Translations under genes and position numbers: made by a program
Shown: positions 1 to 6,125 of the stretch, piece after piece
How the letters are laid out: each line of letters opens with the position of its first letter
How positions within the stretch are numbered: position 1 is the stretch's first letter
Assembly (NCBI GenBank): GCA_902796375.1
Contig: CADBOW010000119.1
Span: 1 to 18,344, forward strand
Length of the DNA stretch: 18,344 nucleotides
Direction: 5' to 3'
Source of the DNA: an uncultured Lachnospiraceae bacterium
GTDB taxonomy: Bacteria > Bacillota > Clostridia > Lachnospirales > Lachnospiraceae
Notes under the pieces: model-generated
Database searches by the model: none
Told to the model about the DNA's origin: nothing
Seen by the model: only the letters and a program-made list of their open reading frames with translations

Positions 1-504
1 GTGATCGGAGGAAGCACCGGAAGTGCCGCCGTGAACGGAGCGATCCGGGACGCGCTTGACGATCTGCTGAAGGAATACAATGTGATCCACATCTGCGGAA
101 AGGATAAAACCGATCCGTCCAAACAGGGGCTGGTAGGATATGCACAGTTCGAATATGTGAAGCAGGAGCTGGCTGACCTTTTTGCACTGGCCGATGTGAT
201 CATTTCCCGTGCCGGCGCCAATGCCATCTGCGAACTGCTGGCGCTCCGGAAGCCGAATATTCTGATCCCTCTTTCCAAAGCCCAGAGCCGGGGCGATCAG
301 ATCCTGAACGCCCGTTCCTTTGAGAAGAGCGGCTACAGTAAGGTGATCGAAGAGGAAGAGCTCACCACGCAGCTTCTTCTGGATACGGTACATCAGATGT
401 TCCGGGAGAAGGACCGCTACATCGAAGCCATGTCCCATAACAAGGAGAGAGACGCCATCACCATCATCACGGAAATGATCGACTCCGTTGCGAAAAAAAG
501 CTAA
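1..504 (+). CDS. murG: MurG, C-terminal part (truncated by window start)
   Basis: This is the C-terminal 167 residues of the UDP-GlcNAc:lipid I N-acetylglucosaminyltransferase, which makes lipid II on the inner face of the membrane during peptidoglycan synthesis. The fragment opens with the glycine-rich GGSTGS loop that begins the C-terminal Rossmann domain. It carries the MurG donor-binding signature SRAGANAICELLAL followed by KPNILIPL and the S-RGDQ-LNA segment. The full protein is about 350-370 residues, so roughly the first half lies upstream. The GTG at base 1 is therefore an internal valine codon and not a start. The reading frame closes with TAA at 502-504 and a hairpin follows at once, so this is the last gene of its transcript. 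The family call is secure; the start is outside the window. Confidence 0.93.
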   Translation: MIGGSTGSAAVNGAIRDALDDLLKEYNVIHICGKDKTDPSKQGLVGYAQFEYVKQELADLFALADVIISRAGANAICELLALRKPNILIPLSKAQSRGDQILNARSFEKSGYSKVIEEEELTTQLLLDTVHQMFREKDRYIEAMSHNKERDAITIITEMIDSVAKKS

Positions 505-515
505 ATAAAAGATAC

Positions 516-548
516 GAAGAGGCGGCTCCGTCAGGAACCGCCCCTTCT
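516..548. terminator. Two-way terminator between convergent genes
   Basis: GGCGGCTCC (521-529) pairs with GGAACCGCC (534-542) around a GTCA loop with one mismatch, and GAAG/CTTC extends the stem. The plus-strand tail is only mildly T-rich. On the minus strand the hairpin is followed by a run rich in T (complement of 501-514), so it could end both murG and the minus-strand transcript coming from 634. Confidence 0.75.
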
Positions 549-555
549 CTCATGT

Positions 556-583
556 GCATTCATAATGCATTCTCAACGCATTC
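556..583. repeat. Three GCATTC direct repeats at 11-bp spacing
   Basis: GCATTC occurs at 556-561, 567-572 and 578-583, each separated by 5 bp, giving exactly one helical turn between copies. The repeats lie between the 3' ends of two convergent genes. No function is known; chance is possible given the short unit. Confidence 0.4.
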
Positions 584-604
584 TTTCATGCCGTCTCTAT
601 GCTG

Positions 605-626
605 CCGGTATCATCTGAAATACCGG
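605..626 (-). terminator. Hairpin just past the small membrane gene, weak terminator candidate
   Basis: CCGGTAT (605-611) and ATACCGG (620-626) form a perfect 7-bp stem with an 8-nt loop, only 8 bases past the stop codon of the gene ending at 634. It has no T-run on the minus strand, so it may be an RNA-stabilising hairpin, with real termination at the stronger hairpin at 516-548. Confidence 0.4.
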
Positions 627-633
627 TCCAATC

Positions 634-1146
634 TTACTTTCCGCCTGCTCTTCTGCCCAGACACTTAAGGATCTCAGATCTGTAATGATCCGACTGGGGC
701 ACATCATCCACGCGGATGATATAGCTTGTTGTAACAGGGGATCCGTTCTTCTTCTGGACATTGAACTGAATCTCAATCTCTGCCTTGGAATAGTTTACCT
801 GATTATCCTGTCCGTTCTCCGGCTCCAGTGCAAGATCCACCTTCTGAGCGTATGCATATACTTCATAGGTTCCGGAACTTCCGTCCTCTGACTCGTCAAT
901 GACATCCACAATCCAGGAGGAGCCGTCGCCGGCCTTCTCCAGCATGGTTCCGAAGGTTACATCAAATCCGGGCACCTTCGCCTTCTTGTAGGTTTCTGCA
1001 AGCTCATGCTTTGCCGACTGGAATGTGGACTGGAACCACTCCTGAAGCGGATGCTTGATGGATCCCGGAAGTACCAGATAAATTCCGATCAGAGCTGCAA
1101 TACCAATGACAATACCTAAAATAATTCGCGCTATTCGATTTCCCAT
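634..1146 (-). CDS. Unrecognised membrane-anchored protein, 170 aa
   Basis: I do not recognise this family. The start at 1146 (MGNRIARII...) is chosen because GGAAAGG lies 8 bases upstream. An ATG further up at 1191 would add 15 charged residues ahead of the membrane helix and is less likely. Residues about 6-27 form one hydrophobic helix preceded by two arginines, so the protein is probably N-in and anchored. The remainder is soluble and acidic to mixed, with alternating strands (for example TYEVYAYAQKVDLALEP and EIEIQFNVQKKNG) that suggest a small beta-rich extracytoplasmic domain. There is no cysteine lipobox. It starts 64 bp after the HD-domain gene on the same strand and is probably cotranscribed with it. 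Confidence 0.75.
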   Translation of the reverse strand: MGNRIARIILGIVIGIAALIGIYLVLPGSIKHPLQEWFQSTFQSAKHELAETYKKAKVPGFDVTFGTMLEKAGDGSSWIVDVIDESEDGSSGTYEVYAYAQKVDLALEPENGQDNQVNYSKAEIEIQFNVQKKNGSPVTTSYIIRVDDVPQSDHYRSEILKCLGRRAGGK

Positions 1147-1210
1147 TGTCTCTCGCCTTTCCTTTCCATTGCGGATCCGAAGCGGATCCATCTATATCAG
1201 ACTCAGCCGA

Positions 1211-1801
1211 TCAGAATAATTCCTTCTCAAGCTGGTAGATATACGCTTCAATGGCCTGCATGCGTTTCGTATACTCCGCACGTCCCGCATCGGTCTTACA
1301 TCTGCGGATCTTCGGCTTGTTGATCCTGTAATACTCCTTGATCCTGTAGTAAGCCCTCTTATAGCTGGCCTCGTCATCCAGAGCCGTAGCCATGCAGTCC
1401 CACATGATCCCCAACGCACCGACTTCATCCAGCAGATCCGCATCCATCACGATCTTACACTCCAGAGAAAGATCCTTCTCCGTGTCCTTATCGTTGTGAA
1501 GAAGAATGATCTCTCCGACTCTTGTGATGGTCTCCGGATCGATCCCGATGGAATCCAGATATTCAACTGCGATCTCCGCACTTACCTCCTCATGGGGGCG
1601 GTTCTCATCCCATCCCACATCATGAAGAAGCGCAGACAGCACAATAACGTCCAGATTCCCTCCAAGCTTTGCCTGTAACCGGATTGCCCAACGGTAAACA
1701 CGCATGATATGCTCAAAACGGTTTCTGAACGGATACAGATTCGGCCGATTGTTCTCAGCCGTCTTCTGCTTCACAAATTCAATTACTTCTGCATAATTCA
1801 T
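1211..1801 (-). CDS. HD-domain metal-dependent phosphohydrolase-like protein
   Basis: This 196-residue protein shows the HD superfamily metal-binding pattern: H31 in RFEHIMRV, H60-D61 in ALLHDVGWDENRPHEEVSAE, H102 in ILLHND and D120/D122 in VMDADLLDEVGALG. Members hydrolyse phosphate esters, often of nucleotides or nucleotide second messengers, in the cytoplasm; the substrate here cannot be told from sequence. The start at 1801 is preferred because AAGGGG sits 10 bases upstream (1812-1817). The in-frame ATG at 1822 has no ribosome site. The gene has its own candidate promoter about 110 bp upstream with a near-palindrome in the leader, and is followed by the small membrane-anchored gene. It occupies the place next to the SRP RNA where dnaX lies in Bacillus subtilis. 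Confidence 0.88.
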   Translation of the reverse strand: MNYAEVIEFVKQKTAENNRPNLYPFRNRFEHIMRVYRWAIRLQAKLGGNLDVIVLSALLHDVGWDENRPHEEVSAEIAVEYLDSIGIDPETITRVGEIILLHNDKDTEKDLSLECKIVMDADLLDEVGALGIMWDCMATALDDEASYKRAYYRIKEYYRINKPKIRRCKTDAGRAEYTKRMQAIEAYIYQLEKELF

Positions 1802-1872
1802 ATGTTGCCAACCCCTTACCATCCCACATTTTCGTCGGTCTCTCCACCCGCCAAAAAATGCGCAATGATTAA

Positions 1873-1891
1873 GCGCCCATAGTATGGGTGC
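1873..1891. promoter_or_regulatory. Near-palindrome in the HD-gene leader, operator candidate
   Basis: GCGCCCATAGTATGGGTGC is a 19-bp inverted repeat with 9-bp arms, one mismatch and a single central base. It falls about +11 to +29 from the start point predicted from the -10 box at 1909-1914. That is a usual place for a repressor site, although the RNA could also fold into a short hairpin. Confidence 0.45.
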
Positions 1892-1908
1892 AATAATCTA
1901 TCTATCGT

Positions 1909-1937
1909 ATAATATCACTTTTCGGCTCTGATTGCCA
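1909..1937 (-). promoter_or_regulatory. Candidate promoter of the HD-domain gene
   Basis: On the minus strand an extended -10 TGATATTAT (TATTAT at 1909-1914 with TG one base upstream) is preceded at 17 bp by a poor -35, TGGCAA (1932-1937). The extended -10 could compensate. The position between the SRP RNA terminator and the HD gene fits a separate transcript with a leader of about 100 nt. Confidence 0.5.
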
Positions 1938-2002
1938 CACTAATTTTAACATTTATGCATTTTTCACAGTTTTTTTCTACAAAGCCCGGAGTTTGTCTGA
2001 AG

Positions 2003-2035
2003 AAAAAAAAGATGACAGTTTCCGCTTCTGTCATC
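2003..2035 (-). terminator. Intrinsic terminator of the SRP RNA gene
   Basis: On the minus strand GATGACAG and CTGTCATC form a perfect 8-bp stem (2028-2035 with 2011-2018) around a 9-nt loop, followed directly by eight T residues (2003-2010). It lies 8 bases past the predicted SRP RNA 3' end. Confidence 0.92.
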
Positions 2036-2042
2036 TGCATTA

Positions 2043-2312
2043 TTTACCGCGCGACCGGCTTTGAAAGGCAACCATGAGCGTTACCAGGGCAGCCAACTCA
2101 GTCCAGGCTGCCTTACGGCACACAAGGAGGTTCCGCTTAGTGCTGCTTTGTTCCCAACCTGACACGGTTCACAGATTCCTGTCGCGTAAGACCCAAACAT
2201 CAACGCCACTTACCTTGGGCAGCCCCACAATATACGATCCGAGGCCGATCATCACCCCTGCTATAGCGGATTGCAGGTACAGGGCACCGCTAACTCCCCG
2301 GCTGCGCGGTGC
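2043..2312 (-). ncRNA. ffs: Signal recognition particle RNA (large Gram-positive type, Alu plus S domains)
   Basis: Read on the minus strand, this is a roughly 270-nt SRP RNA, which with Ffh targets ribosomes making membrane and secreted proteins. The Alu domain is seen in GCGGTGCCCTGTACCTGCAA followed by TCCGCTATAGCAGG. The S-domain shows GTCAGGTTGGGAACAAAGCAGC, in which a GGAA tetraloop caps a UUG/CAA stem at the Ffh-binding helix. The 5' end ACCGCGCAGCCGG (from 2310) pairs with the 3' end CCGGTCGCGCGGT (to 2046) with one two-base internal mismatch, closing the terminal helix. A consensus promoter and a perfect terminator bound it. Exact ends are uncertain by a few bases. The tadA-SRP RNA order is also found in Bacillus subtilis. 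Confidence 0.96.
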
Positions 2313-2316
2313 ATCT

Positions 2317-2345
2317 AGTATATCGAAATGTACCTGTGAAGTCAA
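2317..2345 (-). promoter_or_regulatory. Promoter of the SRP RNA gene
   Basis: On the minus strand TTGACT (2340-2345) and TATACT (2317-2322) are separated by 17 bp, a near-consensus sigma-A promoter. The predicted start, 5-7 bases downstream, coincides with the 5' end of the SRP RNA terminal helix. The promoter sits in the 12-40 bases past the tadA stop codon, so the RNA does not depend on tadA transcription. Confidence 0.9.
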
Positions 2346-2356
2346 GGATGTTTTGA

Positions 2357-2881
2357 TCAGGGCAGGATCGTCTTATTTCCGGTGGTACCCTTCTCGGTTC
2401 GGAGACGGGCGAAGAAATTCTTCAGCTCCCTGGAGGATTCCTGCTCCAGAAGTCCTGTTTCCACCTTCACCTGATGGTTGAAGCCGGGCATTTCCAGCAG
2501 ATTCAGGACCGATCCGGCGCATCCCGCCTTGGGATTCATGGCACCGATCACCACCCGGGAGATCCTGGCCTGGACGATGGCTCCTGCACACATCTGACAG
2601 GGTTCCAGTGTCACATACATGGTACACTCCTCCAGCCGCCAGTCACCCATGGCTTCCGTCGCTTCCCGGATCGCCAGGATCTCCGCATGGGCCAGCACGC
2701 TATGATCCTGATTCCTCCGGTTATATCCGGAGCCGATCACCCGGTCCTCATGCACCAGAACGCAGCCGATGGGCACATCCCCGCCCTCTGCCGCAGCCCG
2801 CGCAAGCTCCAGTGCCTGCCGCATATAGTCCAGATCCTTCGCAGCCTGCGTCGGATCCTCTTCCTTGTAGATATTCCCCAT
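2357..2881 (-). CDS. tadA: tRNA adenosine(34) deaminase TadA
   Basis: This 174-residue zinc deaminase converts A34 to inosine in the wobble position of tRNA-Arg(ACG), letting one tRNA read several CGN codons. The zinc ligands and the proton-shuttling glutamate are present: H65-A-E67 and P94-C95-Q-M-C98, in the usual contexts VLAHAEILAI and LEPCQMCAGAI. DVPIGCVLV and the NPKAGCAGS loop are also typical of TadA as opposed to cytidine or guanine deaminases. GAGG lies 9 bases before the ATG. The gene starts 34 bp after rsmA on the same strand and probably belongs to the tatD-rsmA-tadA transcript. It is followed directly by the SRP RNA promoter. Length is normal for the family. Confidence 0.95.
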   Translation of the reverse strand: MGNIYKEEDPTQAAKDLDYMRQALELARAAAEGGDVPIGCVLVHEDRVIGSGYNRRNQDHSVLAHAEILAIREATEAMGDWRLEECTMYVTLEPCQMCAGAIVQARISRVVIGAMNPKAGCAGSVLNLLEMPGFNHQVKVETGLLEQESSRELKNFFARLRTEKGTTGNKTILP

Positions 2882-2915
2882 TTCACGTTTCCTCGGTTCT
2901 TCGTTCCGGTATCAC

Positions 2916-3776
2916 TCATTTCATCAGCAGGTCTGCCAGTTCTCCGAACTGTGCCAGGGAGAGGGTCTCTCCCCGTACGGTCAGCGGGAGGCCCATTTTC
3001 GTAAGAGCCGCTTCCGCCTCCTCCTTCGAGATCCCGAGAGAGGGTTCGTTTCGAAGGCCGTTCACCAGTGTTTTCCGCCTTTCATTGAAGGATGCCCGGA
3101 TCAGCCGGAACATCCACCGGTCGTCCTTCACCTCCACCGGCGGCTGCTCCCGACGTGTCAGCCGGATCACCGCCGATCCCACTGCCGGTCTGGGCATGAA
3201 ACAGTTCAGCGGTACATTTGCCGCCAGATAGGTCTCTGCATAATACTGCACCGCCAGGGACAGCGCCCCGTAGGTCTTGGAGCCCGGCTCCGCCGCCATA
3301 CGTTCCGCCACCTCCTTCTGAACCATAACGGTAATGGACTCTGCCGGCACATGTCCTTCCAGAAGTCCCATGATGATCGGTGTGGTTATATAATACGGCA
3401 GATTTGCCACGATCTTGCAGGTCTTTCCTTCTCCCACCAGCTGTCTGAGATCACATTTCAGGATATCCTGATGGATCACCTCCACATTGTCATAGGAGGA
3501 AAGGGTATCTGCCAGGATGGGCAGAAGCTTGTCATCGATCTCCACCGCATAGACCTTTCCCGCCGCTTCCGCAAGGTACTGGGTAAGGGTCCCGATGCCG
3601 GGGCCGATCTCCACCACGATGTCCTCCCGGGTGATCTCCGCCGCCCGGAGGATCTTCCGGATCACGTGATCATCGATCAGGAAATTCTGTCCGTAGCGTT
3701 TCTGAAACTGAAATCCGTATTTCTGTATCGTCTGTATCGTAACCTGCGGGTTACTGAGCTTATCCTTATCTTCCAT
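2916..3776 (-). CDS. rsmA: 16S rRNA (adenine1518/1519-N6) dimethyltransferase RsmA (KsgA)
   Basis: RsmA dimethylates two adjacent adenines in the 3'-terminal hairpin of 16S rRNA late in small-subunit assembly; its loss gives kasugamycin resistance in known species. The 286-residue protein shows the N-terminal RYGQNFL (27-33), the SAM-binding EIGPGIGTLT (56-65), and the catalytic NLPYY motif (125-129) of N6-adenine methylases. It also has the C-terminal FMPRP-VGSAV and RASFN-RRKTL segments. The ATG at 3776 has GGAGG only 4 bases upstream (3781-3785), and this SD lies inside the first unit of a 36-bp tandem repeat. The neighbour upstream is tatD; the RNase M5 gene found between tatD and ksgA in Bacillus subtilis is absent here. 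Confidence 0.96.
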   Translation of the reverse strand: MEDKDKLSNPQVTIQTIQKYGFQFQKRYGQNFLIDDHVIRKILRAAEITREDIVVEIGPGIGTLTQYLAEAAGKVYAVEIDDKLLPILADTLSSYDNVEVIHQDILKCDLRQLVGEGKTCKIVANLPYYITTPIIMGLLEGHVPAESITVMVQKEVAERMAAEPGSKTYGALSLAVQYYAETYLAANVPLNCFMPRPAVGSAVIRLTRREQPPVEVKDDRWMFRLIRASFNERRKTLVNGLRNEPSLGISKEEAEAALTKMGLPLTVRGETLSLAQFGELADLLMK

Positions 3777-3781
3777 TCTTC

Positions 3782-3889
3782 CTCCATACTATGATGCCGC
3801 GGTCAGAAGGTGTCTCCCTCCATACTATAATGCCGTGATCAGAAGGTGTCCTGCTCCATACTTTGATGCGACAGTCAGAAGGTGTCCTG
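3782..3889. repeat. Three 36-bp tandem repeats between tatD and rsmA
   Basis: Units start at 3782, 3818 and 3854, each beginning CTCCATACT and containing GATGC or AATGC and TCAGAAGGTGTC. A fourth partial copy begins in phase at 3890 (CTCCCGGCTATGATTCCGG) and is the very end of tatD, including its stop codon. The array therefore looks like expansion of the tatD tail. There are no spacers between units, so this is not a CRISPR array. On the minus strand every unit ends in GTATGGAG, and the last of these supplies the rsmA ribosome site. Confidence 0.9.
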
Positions 3890-3896
3890 CTCCCGG

Positions 3897-4715
3897 CTAT
3901 GATTCCGGATAGGGTTCCCGGAGTCTGTAAAGCCGGCACGCATTCTCCCAGGTGATGCGGCACACCTCCCGGACCGGGCAGTCCCAGAGTTCGGCCAGCT
4001 CCGCCGCGATCACGGGCAGAGCCCGGGAATCGTTCCGCTCCCCCCTGTGACCCTCCGGCGGAAGATAGGGGCAGTCGGTCTCCAGCACAATATGCTCCGG
4101 TCCCACGGTCTGAACCACGGAACGAAGCTTCTTCGAGCCTGTATATGTCACGACGCCTCCGATGCCCAGGAAAAATCCCAGGTTCAGAAAGCGTTCCGCC
4201 ATTTCCGGACTGTAGGAATAGCAGTGGATCACCCCGCCCACCTCGGAGGCTTTCTCCTCCTCCAGGATCTGCAGGGTATCCTGCGCTGCGCTTCGGGAAT
4301 GGATCACCACCGGAAGTCCCGCACGCCGGGCGATCCGGAGCTGTTTCCGGAAGAAGCGCTGCTGCAGCTCCTTCTCGGGAGACACCACAGGATCCTTCCT
4401 ATGATAATCCAGCCCGATCTCTCCGATGGCCGCCACCGCCGGATCCTCCGCAAGCAGCTCCAGGCGGATCAGATCCTCTTCCTCCGCCCTGTCGGTATGC
4501 AGCGGATGGATCCCCGCCACTGCAGAATGGGCCGGGCCTTCCTTACCCGCCGGCTGTTTTGCCAGTTCCACCGCCCGTACCGCGGATTCCATGTCATACG
4601 CGATCACCGCGTCCCGGACCACTCCCGTCTCCCGTACCGCCTTCAGAACCGAAGGCAGATCCTCCGAAAAACGGGGATCATTATAATGTGTATGTGTGTC
4701 AAAATAATAATTCAT
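3897..4715 (-). CDS. tatD: TatD-family metal-dependent deoxyribonuclease
   Basis: This is a 272-residue TIM-barrel amidohydrolase-fold protein of the TatD/YcfH group, metal-dependent DNases thought to act in DNA repair or processing. Metal-ligand motifs are in place: H8-T-H10 in YFDTHTHYND, E99 in AIGEIGLDYH, H139 in VVIHSR, H164 in VIHCYS and D214 in ETDCPYLPP. The ATG at 4715 is chosen because AGAGG lies 8 bases upstream. An in-frame TTG at 4736 is possible but lacks a ribosome site. It is the first gene of the tatD-rsmA-tadA set and is read from a promoter that shares its -10 region with the divergent aminotransferase gene. The C-terminal codons merge into the 36-bp repeat array. Confidence 0.94.
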   Translation of the reverse strand: MNYYFDTHTHYNDPRFSEDLPSVLKAVRETGVVRDAVIAYDMESAVRAVELAKQPAGKEGPAHSAVAGIHPLHTDRAEEEDLIRLELLAEDPAVAAIGEIGLDYHRKDPVVSPEKELQQRFFRKQLRIARRAGLPVVIHSRSAAQDTLQILEEEKASEVGGVIHCYSYSPEMAERFLNLGFFLGIGGVVTYTGSKKLRSVVQTVGPEHIVLETDCPYLPPEGHRGERNDSRALPVIAAELAELWDCPVREVCRITWENACRLYRLREPYPES

Positions 4716-4744
4716 GGGGCATGCCTCTGTTCCCAAAGCTTGCT

Positions 4745-4773
4745 TTGACTTTTGGCTCTCACGTCATTATAAT
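4745..4773 (+). promoter_or_regulatory. Promoter of the aminotransferase gene
   Basis: TTGACT (4745-4750), a 17-bp spacer and a perfect TATAAT (4768-4773) form a strong sigma-A promoter about 45 bp ahead of the ATG at 4818. The -10 lies in the 10-bp palindrome CATTATAATG (4765-4774). Confidence 0.88.
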
Positions 4774-4794
4774 GTATGGAGTGCCATGGCACAA
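4766..4794 (-). promoter_or_regulatory. Promoter of tatD-rsmA-tadA, overlapping the divergent promoter
   Basis: On the minus strand TTGTGC (4789-4794), a 17-bp spacer and TATAAT (4766-4771) point towards tatD. The -10 is the other strand of the palindrome used by the plus-strand promoter, so the two -10 boxes overlap by four base pairs and polymerase could bind in only one direction at a time. Confidence 0.72.
4781..4792. promoter_or_regulatory. Perfect 12-bp palindrome in the divergent promoter, operator candidate
   Basis: GTGCCATGGCAC is its own reverse complement. It overlaps the -35 and spacer of the minus-strand promoter and falls at about the start point of the plus-strand transcript, so a bound dimer could block both. 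No regulator is identifiable nearby. Confidence 0.5.
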
Positions 4795-4817
4795 TCCTAT
4801 TTTGAAAGGAATCTGTT

Positions 4818-6005
4818 ATGATCAACGCATTTTATAAGGAAATGACGGGAAAGGAATCCGTCATCCGTCAGTTTTTTGACTACAGCCGAAAGAGGGCCGC
4901 AGAGCTGGGACCGGACAGCGTCCTGAATTTCTCCATCGGCAATCCTTCCGTACCGGCACCGGACAGTGCCACCGAAGCCATGCAGCAGCTGCTCCGGGAG
5001 GAGGATCCGGTCACACTGCATGGTTACAGCCCCACTCTGGGCCAGCCCACCACCAAGGCTGCCATCGCAGACTCACTGAACAAACGCTTCGGAATGAACT
5101 ACAGGGCAGAACACATCTTCCCCACCTCCGGTGCTGCGGGAGCACTTTCCCACGCCCTTCGTGCAGTCACAAAGGAAGGGGATACCGTGATCACCTTCGC
5201 ACCCTACTTCCCGGAATACATTCCCTATGTAACCGGAGCCGGCGCCAGACTGTCCGTGGTTCCGGCAGATACCTCCACCTTCCAGATCAACTTTGAGAAG
5301 CTGGAGGAGCTCTTCACCCCCGAGGTTTCGGCCGTACTGATCAATTCACCCAACAACCCGTCCGGTATCGTATATACCACAGAGACGATCACGAAGCTTG
5401 CGGAGCTGATGCGGAAGAAGCAGGAGGAATACGGTCACGAGATCTTCCTTATTACAGATGAGCCTTACCGGGAGATCGTCTTCCAGGGAACCGACTCCCC
5501 CTTTGTATCCCGTTTCTATGACAATTCCATCTGCTGCTACTCCTTCAGCAAATCCCTGTCGCTTCCGGGAGAACGTATCGGCTATCTGGCAGTCAATCCC
5601 AATGCAAAGGATGCCGACTGCATCGTCCCCATGTGCGGACAGATCTCCCGGTTCACCGGCCACAACTGTCCCTCATCTCTGATGCAGCGGGCCATCGAGC
5701 CGGTACTTTATGAAACCAGCGACCTTTCCGTATATGAGAGAAATGCGGTACTGCTTTACGATGCTCTGATCCGCATCGGTTATTCCGTGGTACGGCCCGG
5801 CGGTACATTTTATATGTTCCCGAAATGTCCCATCGAAGATGCAAATGAATTCTGCTGGACTGCCGCAAAGGAACTGGGGCTGATCATCGTCCCCGGAGAT
5901 TCCTTCGAATGTCCCGGCCATTTCCGGATCTCCTACTGTGTTCCCACCGAACAGATTGAGCGGGCGATCCCTCTGTTTGAAGAGTTATTCCAACGGTATC
6001 AATGA
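4818..6005 (+). CDS. PLP-dependent class I/II aminotransferase
   Basis: This 395-residue cytosolic protein has the fold-type I aminotransferase signatures. They are an N-terminal FSIGNPSVPAP (38-48), the HGYSPTLGQP substrate-pocket region, NSPNNPSG (176-183), D204 and Y207 in ITDEPYREI (pyridine nitrogen and O3' contacts), and the Schiff-base lysine K235 in YSFSKSLSLPGERIGY. The substrate arginine is likely that in HFRISYC near residue 376. It resembles aspartate/aromatic aminotransferases in overall plan, but the amino acid it uses cannot be fixed from sequence. AAAGGA precedes the ATG by 8 bases. It is a single-gene unit with its own strong promoter upstream and a strong terminator directly after the stop, transcribed away from tatD. 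Confidence 0.92.
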   Translation: MINAFYKEMTGKESVIRQFFDYSRKRAAELGPDSVLNFSIGNPSVPAPDSATEAMQQLLREEDPVTLHGYSPTLGQPTTKAAIADSLNKRFGMNYRAEHIFPTSGAAGALSHALRAVTKEGDTVITFAPYFPEYIPYVTGAGARLSVVPADTSTFQINFEKLEELFTPEVSAVLINSPNNPSGIVYTTETITKLAELMRKKQEEYGHEIFLITDEPYREIVFQGTDSPFVSRFYDNSICCYSFSKSLSLPGERIGYLAVNPNAKDADCIVPMCGQISRFTGHNCPSSLMQRAIEPVLYETSDLSVYERNAVLLYDALIRIGYSVVRPGGTFYMFPKCPIEDANEFCWTAAKELGLIIVPGDSFECPGHFRISYCVPTEQIERAIPLFEELFQRYQ

Positions 6006-6012
6006 TCCGCAG

Positions 6013-6050
6013 CGGCTCCGACACAGGTCTCGGAGCCGTTCTTCTTATTT
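6013..6050 (+). terminator. Intrinsic terminator after the aminotransferase gene
   Basis: CGGCTCCGA (6013-6021) and TCGGAGCCG (6030-6038) form a perfect 9-bp GC-rich stem with an 8-nt loop, followed by TTCTTCTTATTT. It starts 8 bases after the stop codon. Confidence 0.92.
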
Positions 6051-6053
6051 ACC

Positions 6054-6082
6054 TTGTATTTTCTTTATAAATTCGGTATAAT
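6054..6082 (+). promoter_or_regulatory. Promoter of the malQ-plsC unit
   Basis: TTGTAT (6054-6059), a 17-bp AT-rich spacer and a perfect TATAAT (6077-6082) lie 44 bp before the malQ start, directly after the preceding terminator. Confidence 0.88.
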
Positions 6083-6125
6083 CAATAAAGTTTTAGCATG
6101 AAGAACAACTGGAGGTATGCAACCC

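Noticed and set aside
2074..2481. A plus-strand open frame across the SRP RNA gene
   Set aside because: The sequence is fully explained by the SRP RNA, its promoter and the tadA end on the other strand; no start signals are seen.
3782..3889. A CRISPR array, because the repeat length is 36 bp
   Set aside because: The units are directly adjacent with no spacers, are degenerate, and begin within the tatD tail. No cas gene is present.
3766..3963. A 65-codon gene made of 12-residue repeats between tatD and rsmA
   Set aside because: It starts inside tatD in another frame without a ribosome site and ends inside rsmA. The repeats are better viewed as DNA-level expansion, though translation is raised as a question in the findings.
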